In this document: piece by piece, positions 57,480-64,000 of the stretch | Position numbering within the stretch: position 1 is the stretch's first letter | How the letters are laid out: each line of letters opens with the position of its first letter | Assembly: GCF_050122995.1 (NCBI RefSeq) | Contig: NZ_JBNLIA010000003.1 | Location: 248,001-312,000 of the forward strand | Direction of reading: 5' to 3' | Length of the DNA stretch: 64,000 nt | Source: Haloparvum alkalitolerans | Lineage (GTDB): Archaea; Halobacteriota; Halobacteria; Halobacteriales; Haloferacaceae | Notes under the pieces: model-generated | The model's database searches: none | Seen by the model: only the letters and a program-made list of their open reading frames with translations | Told to the model about the DNA's origin: nothing | Translations under genes and position numbers: made by a program

Positions 57480-58106
57480 ATGGTCGACTACTACGGCCAC
57501 CTCCAGTCGGGAATGGAGCCGATCGTCCGGGAGATCCTCGACAGCCATTTTTCCGGCTACGACGGCGAGTGGACGCCCGTCACCGTCGCGGCGGCGCTGC
57601 ACTTCTACATCTACCGGAAGCTTCCGTACGAGCGACGCCACGAGGGCGGAACGCGGCCGTTCAGACCGCCGACCGAGACGTGGCGGACCGGCGGGAACTG
57701 CGAGGAGAAGACCGTTACGCTGGCGTCGCTGTACGATTCGCTTCGCGGCGTGGAAACGCGGATGCTGTCGGTGTTCAACGAGGCGGGGGACGGCCACCTG
57801 CTCGTCGAGGCGGGCGTCGACGCGAAGCCGGTGCGCGTCGACGACGCCCTCGACGAGTTCTACCGGCGACTGGCCGAGCGACACGACGCGTTCAGCGATA
57901 GCCACCGGTCGTACTACGTCACGGACGACACCGAACTCGTGTGGTACGTCTCCGACCCCGAGATGAGCGGCTATCTCGGCGACGCGGGGTCGCTGTCCCG
58001 GCAGGGGTTCGTGTCCGGACGCCGCCTCGACTGGGAGTGGGTCGACCTCCGGGAGTACATCTATCCGCGGGTGGGCCGGATCGACGGCCCGGCCGCCGAG
58101 ACGTAG
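57480..58106 (+). CDS. Transglutaminase-like cysteine protein
   Basis: A 208-residue soluble protein with the transglutaminase/papain-like core: Cys74 in GGNCEEKTVTLASLYDSLRG, followed by the strand with His106 (EAGDGHLLVEAGV) as the second triad member; the third acid residue is uncertain. A helical N-terminus (MEPIVREILDSHF) and a Trp-rich C-terminus (RRLDWEWVDLREYIYPRVG) flank it. Such proteins in archaea may hydrolyse or cross-link peptides. The substrate is unknown. It is linked to the coiled-coil gene (two-base gap), and the tRNA-Phe scar follows 15 bases after its stop. Confidence 0.68.
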   Translation: MVDYYGHLQSGMEPIVREILDSHFSGYDGEWTPVTVAAALHFYIYRKLPYERRHEGGTRPFRPPTETWRTGGNCEEKTVTLASLYDSLRGVETRMLSVFNEAGDGHLLVEAGVDAKPVRVDDALDEFYRRLAERHDAFSDSHRSYYVTDDTELVWYVSDPEMSGYLGDAGSLSRQGFVSGRRLDWEWVDLREYIYPRVGRIDGPAAET

Positions 58107-58120
58107 AGGTCCTGCCGGGA

Positions 58121-58150
58121 CGGGGGACAGCTCTACTTCAGTCGAGACTC
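58121..58150. repeat. Partial copy of tRNA-Phe anticodon region
   Basis: CGGGGGACAGCTCTACTTCA and the next ten bases resemble 58198-58228 of the nearby tRNA-Phe with a two-base deletion and few changes. Only the variable-loop and anticodon-arm part is copied, at a distance of 77 bases. The copy cannot fold as a tRNA and looks like an integration scar. Confidence 0.7.
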
Positions 58151-58177
58151 ACGAATGCGGTCCGTGTGGAAAAGGAA

Positions 58178-58251
58178 TGCCGCCTCCCCGATTTGAACGG
58201 GGGACAGCTCGATCTTCAGTCGAGTGCTCTCCCAATCTGAGCTAAGGCGGC
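58178..58251 (-). tRNA. tRNA-Phe (anticodon GAA)
   Basis: On the minus strand GCCGCCTTAGCTCAG opens a full cloverleaf. The anticodon stem CTCGA/TCGAG encloses CTGAAGA, giving GAA. The T arm reads CCCCCGTTCAAATCGGGG in part. Discriminator A; CCA is not encoded and no intron is present. Confidence 0.96.
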
Positions 58252-58403
58252 TCGCATTCCGACCAACGCCGATGGAAGACAAAAGGATTTCGAAGCACGG
58301 CGGTCGGGTGACTCGGACCGCGCCCGCGGTCGTCCGCGGCGGGTCCGTGCCGCGCGTCGCGACGGGTCCGTGCCGCGCGTTGCGGCGCGAGTCCCGGCCC
58401 GAG

Positions 58404-58934
58404 TCAGGCGGCCTGCCGGCGCTCAGTGAACACTTCCTGCCCGTCGTCGAACTCGATCACCGTCTCGATCGTGACGTAGCCGTCGTTCTCCTGGATCTTC
58501 GCGCCGCCGCCATAGCCGACGTCGACCTCGCGCGTGGAGGTGTAGCTCTCGTTCGCGGGGAGCTCACCGATCTCCTCGGTGCCCTCCCAGACCACGTCGT
58601 CGTCCGCGTACATCGTCGTGTGGACGACGATCCCTTCGGCCGTCTCGCCGCCGTCGTTGACGATCGTCGCGGTCACGTCACGGCAGGTGTTTCCGCACTC
58701 CTCGATCTCGTCAATGGTGAACTGGAAGGAGGCGTTCGTGTCCTCCATCGCGGGCGTCGCGGTCGCCGCACCCGCATCGTCGCCACCGCTCCCGCCTTCG
58801 CCCCCAGCTCCGTCGCCAGCGAGCCCGCCGCCGTCGCCGCCCGGGGCCCCGCCGAGCACGAGGAAGCCCGCGGCGAGACCGCCGAGCACTACGACCGACA
58901 GGACGACCGCGATCGCTGCCGTGCGTCCGTTCAT
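58404..58934 (-). CDS. Surface-anchored CARDB-like protein
   Basis: A 176-residue protein with an N-terminal hydrophobic helix (TAAIAVVLSVVVLGGLAAGFLVLGG) that serves as signal or anchor, a Gly-rich linker (about 30-55) and a beta domain (FQFTIDEIEECGNTCRDVTATIVNDGGETAEGIVVHTTMY) of the CARDB/FxLYD kind with a close Cys pair likely forming a disulfide outside the cell. The function is not known; similar small tethered beta proteins abound in haloarchaea. Start ATG 58934; the frame extends further up but crosses the tRNA-Pro promoter side. Confidence 0.78.
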   Translation of the reverse strand: MNGRTAAIAVVLSVVVLGGLAAGFLVLGGAPGGDGGGLAGDGAGGEGGSGGDDAGAATATPAMEDTNASFQFTIDEIEECGNTCRDVTATIVNDGGETAEGIVVHTTMYADDDVVWEGTEEIGELPANESYTSTREVDVGYGGGAKIQENDGYVTIETVIEFDDGQEVFTERRQAA

Positions 58935-59057
58935 ACGAACGGCTCGTGAGCGTCGGATAAGTGCTTGGCGGCCGACACGGTCGCGTCCGCACCGCAAGGA
59001 CAGGATGCGAATCCGCGCCTCACACGCGGCGCTCGCAAAGTACTCGCGCCGCGAAAA

Positions 59058-59130
59058 TGGGACCGCCCGGATTCGAACCGGGGTCACGGGCACCCAAGGC
59101 CCGAAGTATACCAGGCTAACCCACGGTCCC
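59058..59130 (-). tRNA. tRNA-Pro (anticodon TGG)
   Basis: On the minus strand GGGACCGTGGGTTAGCCTGG starts the cloverleaf. The anticodon stem CGGGC/GCCCG encloses CTTGGGT, giving TGG. The T arm reads CCCCGGTTCGAATCCGGG. Discriminator A; CCA is not encoded and no intron is present. The helicase gene ends 67 bases downstream on the same strand. Confidence 0.96.
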
Positions 59131-59196
59131 GCGTTTCTCTATATCGCTATCGCGCGCTAAAGCGTTTCGCTCGGCGTCGCCCGTGTGAACCGCCCC

Positions 59197-61251
59197 CTAC
59201 CGCTCGTCCTCGCGGAGCTCCAACTCGGCGACGAGGTCGTACGGCGCCATCCCCTTCCGGATCCCGTCGAGGATCCGGAACGCCTCGTCGGGCGCGAGGA
59301 AGTGCCTGGTGATCACGCGGCCGAGCGGCGTCGGCTCGAAGCCGTCGATGAACTCCCACTCGAGCAGCTTGCCGATCGCGTGTTTGGTCGGCACGTCGCC
59401 GATCATGCGGTCGTTGAGCCGCTTGGCGCGCTTGCCCGCGACGGTGATGTTCGCGAGCGTCTCCTCGACCGCGGCGGTCTCGTCGTAGGCGGTCGCCACG
59501 TCCTCCATCTCGCCTTTCAGCAGCGTGAACGCCACCTCGTCCTCCGTGCGCTCCATGGAGTTGTGGTAGGTGCAGTCCGGCTCCACGAGGAGGTAGACGC
59601 GGCCGCGGTCGTGGTAGTCCGGCCGCCCCGCGCGCCCGAGCATCTGCGAGAACTCCTGGACGGAGAGCCACTCGATCCCCATCGCCAGCGAGTCGAAGAC
59701 GACCTGCGAGGCGGGGAAGTCCACCCCGGCCGCTAGCGCAGCGGTCGTGACCACGGCGGACAGGTCCTGGTTCAGGAACTGCCGCTCGACCTGCTTCCGG
59801 CGGCCGTAGTCGAGCCCGGCGTGGTAGGGGGCCGAGGAGTACTCCAGCTTCCGCGATATCTCGTGGCACCGCCGCCGGGAGTTGGTGAAGATGATCGTCT
59901 GCCCGCGGTACCCCTTCGAGGACTTCGTGTCGAACTCCCGCTTCGCGAGCTTGTTCGCGATGCGGGCCTTCTCGCGGCCGTCCGCGAAGGTGACGTGGCG
60001 CTCGATGGGCACCGGGCGCTCCTCGAACTCGATGAGGGTGGCACGGAGCTTCCGGGCGAGCCACTCGGGGTTGCCCACGGTCGCCGAGAGGTAGACGAAC
60101 TGCGTCCCGTCGAAGGATGGGACCTGCTCCTGTCGGCGCTCGCTGTAGTACTTCAGCCGGGAGATGAGCCCGTCGAGGCGGTGGCCCCGCTCGCCCTCCT
60201 TCAGGGTGTGGACCTCGTCAATGACGACCGTTCCCACGTCGCCCAGGTCCTTGCCGGTCCGGAGCGCGTGGTCGATCCCCTCGTAGGTGCCGACGATCAC
60301 GTCCGCGTTCGGGTCGAAGCGATTGCCGTCGTCGTCGATGCGCGAGGAGCCGACCCGGATCGACACGTCCACGAGGTCGCCGTAGCGGTCCTCGAAGTCC
60401 TCGTGTTTCTGGTTGGCGAGTGCGACGAGCGGGACGAGGAACAGGAGTTTCCCCTCCCCCTTCAGCGCGCGGTCGAGCCCCGCGAGCTCGCCGACGAGGG
60501 TCTTCCCGGTCGCGGTCGCGCTCACCACGAGCTGGTCGTCGCCGTCGAGCAGGCCGTTCCTGACCGAGAGGCTCTGGACCGGCAGCAGCTCCTCGAAGCG
60601 GTCCTGGGTCAGCCGCGCGAGGTCGTCGTGGAGGTCGAGTTCGTCGGTCCGCACCGGCGAGACGTCCTCGACGGTGGCGGAGACCTCGTCGTACTTGGTC
60701 AGGTCCGGGTCGAGGCCGCCGGAGACGAGGGTCGCGATGCGGTCGAGGTCCTGCGTCTCCAGGAGCAGGTCCTCCAGCCGGTCCTCCGCGGCGCCCGTGA
60801 AGTTCCCCGTGAAGGAGAGCTCGCGGTCGAGCTCCCGCTTCGCGCAGTCGGGGCAGATGTGCTCGTCGTTGTGCTTGATCGCCGTCTCCTCGGTGATCGG
60901 CGAGTAGCGGCCGCTCGCGGCGCACTGCCGGCAGGTCCGCACGACGAGCGCGTCGAGCTGGTAGCCGGAAAGCGCCGCCTGCAGCTCCTCGCGGCCCGCC
61001 GGCGAGGTCTGCTGGGAGATCCGGATCCGCTTGGCCGCCCGCGCGAGGTCGACGAACTCCTCCGGGCGGCGCGGCTCCTCGTCGTCCCCGCGGACGGCGA
61101 TGAACTTCCCCGGTCGGGGGCCGGCGCTCGTCTCCTTCAACTCGAGCCGCCCGCGGAGCAGCCGGGTGCCGTCCTTCACCGCGACGACGGTGTAGTCGCT
61201 CCGCGCCTCGTGGAGGAACAGCGTCTCGACGTCGGCCAACTGCTGTGACAC
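59197..61251 (-). CDS. Ski2-like RNA helicase (archaeal ASH-Ski2 type, DUF5814)
   Basis: A 684-residue superfamily 2 helicase. The N-terminal extension ends in a zinc finger (RTCRQC ... HICPDC, residues about 105-140). The helicase core follows: SATATGKTLVGELAG (motif I), VIDEVHTLKEGERGHRLDGL (motif II), YLSATVGNPEWLA (motif III), IIFTNSRRRCHEIS (IV) and FSQMLGRAGRPDYHDRG (VI). This architecture fits the euryarchaeal ASH-Ski2 group, which associates with the RNase aRNase J in RNA surveillance, rather than the DNA helicase Hel308. Start ATG 61251. It stands between azf and the tRNA-Pro gene on the same strand. Confidence 0.86.
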   Translation of the reverse strand: MSQQLADVETLFLHEARSDYTVVAVKDGTRLLRGRLELKETSAGPRPGKFIAVRGDDEEPRRPEEFVDLARAAKRIRISQQTSPAGREELQAALSGYQLDALVVRTCRQCAASGRYSPITEETAIKHNDEHICPDCAKRELDRELSFTGNFTGAAEDRLEDLLLETQDLDRIATLVSGGLDPDLTKYDEVSATVEDVSPVRTDELDLHDDLARLTQDRFEELLPVQSLSVRNGLLDGDDQLVVSATATGKTLVGELAGLDRALKGEGKLLFLVPLVALANQKHEDFEDRYGDLVDVSIRVGSSRIDDDGNRFDPNADVIVGTYEGIDHALRTGKDLGDVGTVVIDEVHTLKEGERGHRLDGLISRLKYYSERRQEQVPSFDGTQFVYLSATVGNPEWLARKLRATLIEFEERPVPIERHVTFADGREKARIANKLAKREFDTKSSKGYRGQTIIFTNSRRRCHEISRKLEYSSAPYHAGLDYGRRKQVERQFLNQDLSAVVTTAALAAGVDFPASQVVFDSLAMGIEWLSVQEFSQMLGRAGRPDYHDRGRVYLLVEPDCTYHNSMERTEDEVAFTLLKGEMEDVATAYDETAAVEETLANITVAGKRAKRLNDRMIGDVPTKHAIGKLLEWEFIDGFEPTPLGRVITRHFLAPDEAFRILDGIRKGMAPYDLVAELELREDER

Positions 61252-61318
61252 TGGCGTGAGGTAGGCGGGTCGGGTATTTCAGCGGTTCGCCTGCGGAGCG
61301 GCGGGTATCCGGCGGTCG

Positions 61319-62113
61319 CTACTCCGGCGACTCTCCGCCCCGCGGCTCGCCCTCGAAGGTGAACTCCGCGGAGTTGTCCCGCGGCTCGTAGCCGAGCGCC
61401 TCCTTCGCGCGCTCGATGGAGTAGTACCGGCGGTCGTTCTCGGAGATGCCGTAGACGATCTCGAAGCCGTAGTCGGCCCGCAGACAGCGGTCGAACAGGT
61501 GCGCGCAGTCGCGGTGGGAGAGCCACATCGCCTGCCCGCGCTCGTACTCGCGGGGCGGATGGTCCTTCGTCAGGTTGCCGATGCGGACGCAGACGACCGA
61601 GAGGCCCGTCTCGTCGTGGTAGTAGCGTCCGAGAAACTCGCCGGTGGCCTTCGAGACACCGTAGAGGTTGCCGGGCCGGGGGAGTTCGGTGCCGTCGAGC
61701 CGGAAGTCGTCGTCCTCGCGGTAGAGGTCGGGCTTGCGCTCGGTCTCGTAGTGACCGACCGCGTGGTTCGAGGAGGCGAACGCGAACCGCTCGACGCCGG
61801 CCTCGACCGCCGCGGACATGAGGACCTGCGTGCCGTCGATGTTGTTGCGGAGCACGCTGTCCCAGGGCGCGTTCTTCCGGGGATCGCCCGCGAGGTGGAT
61901 CACGGCGCCGACGCCCGCGACGGCCTCGCGGACCGCCTCCTCGTCGGTGATGTCGGCGACGTACACGTCCCCGTCGTCGACGCCCGCGGGGACCTTTTCG
62001 GCCGGCAGCGGCTCGCGATCCAGCAGGCGCCACTCGTAGGCGTCGCCGATGCCGTCGAGGATCGCCTGCCCGACGCGACCGCCCGCGCCCGTCAGCAGGA
62101 CCGGCTCGTCCAT
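61319..62113 (-). CDS. azf: NAD-dependent glucose-6-phosphate dehydrogenase (Azf family)
   Basis: A 264-residue short-chain/extended dehydrogenase. The NAD-binding turn GAGGRVG is at residues 9-15, the active-site Tyr/Lys lie in LYGVSKATGEFLGRYY, and RIGNLTKDHPPREYERGQAMWLSHRDCAHLF matches my recollection of Haloferax Azf closely along the whole chain. Azf provides the first step of the archaeal oxidative pentose phosphate pathway in Haloferax. Length and start MDEPVLLTGAGGRVGQAIL agree. The earlier labels uronate or galactose dehydrogenase are less likely. Its start at 62113 is 118 bases from the end of priL, on the same strand. Confidence 0.88.
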   Translation of the reverse strand: MDEPVLLTGAGGRVGQAILDGIGDAYEWRLLDREPLPAEKVPAGVDDGDVYVADITDEEAVREAVAGVGAVIHLAGDPRKNAPWDSVLRNNIDGTQVLMSAAVEAGVERFAFASSNHAVGHYETERKPDLYREDDDFRLDGTELPRPGNLYGVSKATGEFLGRYYHDETGLSVVCVRIGNLTKDHPPREYERGQAMWLSHRDCAHLFDRCLRADYGFEIVYGISENDRRYYSIERAKEALGYEPRDNSAEFTFEGEPRGGESPE

Positions 62114-62231
62114 TCGTGCGGCTATGCGCGAAGCGCGCGGAAATATCGTGCGGTTCGACGCCTCGTCCGCGCCGCGTTCGACGTCCTCGCCGCGTCGCGA
62201 ACCACGCGCGATCGGCGGGGCGAGACCGGCG

Positions 62232-63341
62232 CTACCCCTCGGAGGGCTCGGGGGTCGCGCGCTCGCGCCAGCCGGTCACGTCGTCGGCCGCCTCCAGCTT
62301 CGTCTCGTAGTACGCGAGGGGGTCGGCGGCGACGCGCCAGTGCTCCTCCTCGTTGTGGCAGATGCCGTACGCCGAGAGCGTCTCGCAGGTCGGCGGCGGG
62401 TACTGGGTCCCCCTGTCGTCCCGGAGGTACTCGGTCTGATAGCGCACCTCCTCGGCGTCGAGGCTCGTGTCCGCACAGAAGGCGACCACCTCGTCGGCGT
62501 CCAGCCCGATACCGGTCAGGAACGCCATCAGCGCGAAGCTCTCCGGCGGCGACAGCTCGACCCCCCGCTCGGCCTTGTCGATCAGGTTGGTCATGCAGGG
62601 CGGGAACAGCTCCGGGACGACCACGTCGATGGGGCCGACGTGCGGCCGCTCCGAGAGCAGGCGCTTGAGGTCCGCCACCTGCGACTCCAGCTCCGTCGCG
62701 AGCTGTCCCTCCGCCTCCAGCTCGAACGGGAGCCCCTCCAGCACGCGCTCGCGGACCGCCGCGCGGAGCAGCCGGTAGAGTTCCTCGCGCTCGACGCGCA
62801 CCTCGCCGCCCGCGAGTTCGCGGTTGACGAGGCGCCACGACTCCCCCCAGTCGGGCGAGGAGAGGGAGAGGTACGCGCCGACGCCGACCCGGAACCACTC
62901 CGGCTCCCGGTTCCCGGCCATCGGCTCGGCGCGGACGCGGTCCGCGAGGTCGAACTCCGCGAGGACCTGGTCGCGGTCGACCGTCACCGTCGTCGTGGAG
63001 CGGAGACCGTCGTCGCCGCGCTCGGCGTCGGCCGCGAACCGCTCGGCGGCGGTGGCGGCCTCCGCGGTCGCGTACTTCTCGACGGCGGCCGAGGAGTCGA
63101 GCAGCGAGACGAGGATGCGCGCGACCGGGTACGAGAGCAGTTCCGCGCGCGTGTCGTACTCCTCGGGCGTCTCGCTCTCGACGGTGCCCTCCATCAGCGC
63201 CCGCTCCACGCGCTCGCGGCCGCGCTCGACCGCCGGCGCGCCCGCCGCGACGAGTTCCGGCAGCGCGACCTCCGCCGCCGCGACGGCCTCGCGGGCCGCC
63301 TCGAAGAAGGGATAGCGCGCGTGGAGGGGGTCGGTGTCCAT
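62232..63341 (-). CDS. priL: DNA primase large subunit PriL
   Basis: Large regulatory subunit of the archaeal/eukaryotic-type primase, which carries an Fe-S cluster. The 369-residue protein starts MDTDPLHARYPFFEAAREAV; the C-terminal half has the four cluster cysteines in PELFPPCMTNLID, VAFCADTSL, YPPPTCETLS and YGICHNEEE. LESQVADLKRLLSERPHVG and YQTEYLRDDRGTQYPPP are family blocks. Its partner PriS is not within the window. Start ATG 63341; CCTTATTC about 30 bases upstream is a fitting TATA element. Confidence 0.95.
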   Translation of the reverse strand: MDTDPLHARYPFFEAAREAVAAAEVALPELVAAGAPAVERGRERVERALMEGTVESETPEEYDTRAELLSYPVARILVSLLDSSAAVEKYATAEAATAAERFAADAERGDDGLRSTTTVTVDRDQVLAEFDLADRVRAEPMAGNREPEWFRVGVGAYLSLSSPDWGESWRLVNRELAGGEVRVEREELYRLLRAAVRERVLEGLPFELEAEGQLATELESQVADLKRLLSERPHVGPIDVVVPELFPPCMTNLIDKAERGVELSPPESFALMAFLTGIGLDADEVVAFCADTSLDAEEVRYQTEYLRDDRGTQYPPPTCETLSAYGICHNEEEHWRVAADPLAYYETKLEAADDVTGWRERATPEPSEG

Positions 63342-63446
63342 CTCGCCCGCTCCTTGCGAGCGCCTGTGAATAAGGAATGCGGTTGGACGCGCGAGTCGCG
63401 ACCGAGGGCGACCGGCCCCGCAACCGCCGGGAACCGATCGGCCCGG

Positions 63447-64000
63447 TCAGCGCTCGGCGAGGATCGTCTCGCCGGCGCGGACGGAGTCGCCGACCGCGAC
63501 CCTGAGGTCCTCGCGGTCCACCGCGGGCGGGAACAGCACGTCGGCGCGCGAGCCGAACGAGACGTGCCCGACGCGGTCGCCGCGGCGGACCTCGTCGCCG
63601 GCCGCGACCGAGGGGTGGATCCGGCGGGCGAACCAGCCGGCGATCAGGAACAGCTCGTAGTCCCCGCAGTCGACTACGACCTGTTCGTTGCGGTCGGAGT
63701 CCTTCGAGAACGCGGGCTTGTACGCGCCGGGGCGGTGGCGCACCTCGCGCACCTCGCCGGCCATCGGCGCCCGGTTGACGTGCACGTCGGTGACGTTCAT
63801 GAACACGCCGACGCGGAGTCGGTCGCCCTCCTCGCGGACCACCGAGACGGTGCCGTCAGCGGGGCTGACGACGCCCGCGTCCGGGACCGCACGCGCGGGG
63901 TCGCGGTGGAACCAGAGCACGCCGAGCCCCAGCAGGAGCAGCGCCAGACCGGCGGGCGGAACGAGGGCGAGGAGCGCCGCGCCGGACAGGAATGGTGGGC
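63447..64000 (-). CDS. asd: Phosphatidylserine decarboxylase (archaetidylserine decarboxylase), 5' end cut by window
   Basis: Makes archaetidylethanolamine by decarboxylating archaetidylserine. The visible 184 residues include a hydrophobic stretch (LVPPAGLALLLLGLGVLWFHRDP), GVVSPADGTVSVV, VTDVHVNRAPMAGEV, YKPAFSKDSDRNEQ and the self-cleavage site VSFGSRADVLFP, whose Ser becomes the pyruvoyl group (FGS replaces the bacterial LGST). The start codon lies beyond base 64000 on the minus strand. It is probably a membrane enzyme. Confidence 0.93.
   Translation of the reverse strand, partial: PPFLSGAALLALVPPAGLALLLLGLGVLWFHRDPARAVPDAGVVSPADGTVSVVREEGDRLRVGVFMNVTDVHVNRAPMAGEVREVRHRPGAYKPAFSKDSDRNEQVVVDCGDYELFLIAGWFARRIHPSVAAGDEVRRGDRVGHVSFGSRADVLFPPAVDREDLRVAVGDSVRAGETILAER

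Noticed and set aside
58121..58150. Second tRNA gene
   Set aside because: Only the anticodon arm part is present; acceptor, D and T arms are missing.

Overview
The window is chromosomal DNA from a halophilic archaeon (class Halobacteria; base composition, repeat style and gene content look most like Halorubrum or a close relative). The evidence is the very high GC, strongly acidic proteins, and archaeal housekeeping genes: SRP54, ABCE1/Rli1, primase PriL, type II GAPDH GapB, the ASH-Ski2-type helicase, NucS and the sampylation modifier SAMP2. Most genes have an A/T-rich TATA element about 25-30 bases before the start codon, as expected for leaderless haloarchaeal mRNAs. No transposase, rRNA gene or CRISPR array was found.

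1-7.8 kb: a partial polyprenyl synthase, RlmE, then a three-gene minus-strand operon (eight-cysteine zinc protein, SAMP2 fused to a redoxin, GNAT acetyltransferase). An alpha/beta hydrolase without its nucleophile serine, a repeat-rich spacer, a LysE exporter, SRP54 and a proteasome-fold protein follow. 7.9-17.2 kb: a GAF/PAS histidine kinase, AlaS, a small HTH regulator, an EMC6-like membrane protein next to ABCE1, and GapB with a large palindromic operator region. 17.5-25.3 kb: an M29 aminopeptidase, a 1.3 kb repeat-filled spacer, a zinc protein, a CBS/DUF21 membrane protein, a GNAT enzyme, a DCC thiol protein, an acyl-CoA dehydrogenase and a glutamine amidotransferase.

25.4-38.7 kb: two Hsp20 chaperones, prephenate dehydratase, EtfBA, a membrane-tethered HTH protein divergent from a secreted protein, a pilin-like protein, an M32 carboxypeptidase, a second repeat spacer, an ATP-grasp ligase, a third Hsp20, a DsrE protein and a mycothione-reductase-like enzyme that may reduce bis-gamma-glutamylcystine. 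38.7-40.0 kb is a small accessory patch: a Fic/Doc-domain protein with a membrane segment, a tiny ORF, and a tRNA-Arg whose 3' end is duplicated.

40.0-54.7 kb: an RND/MMPL transporter with an exported COG1361-type partner and a divergent TrmB regulator, a membrane ferredoxin, LarE, an HhH-MutS-like ATPase, a G-rich 11-bp array, a KefB-type antiporter with its TrkA-C subunit, NucS, a phosphoribosyltransferase, CspA and a P-type-ATPase-like membrane fragment protein. 54.8-64.0 kb: a TRAM protein, RDD and DoxX membrane proteins, a ferredoxin, a coiled-coil/transglutaminase-like gene pair beside a tRNA-Phe with a copied anticodon arm, a tethered CARDB-like protein, tRNA-Pro, ASH-Ski2, Azf, PriL and partial phosphatidylserine decarboxylase.

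The observations most worth following are the SAMP2-redoxin fusion beside a cross-brace zinc protein, and a dispersed intergenic repeat family carrying paired hairpins with a compensatory base change.
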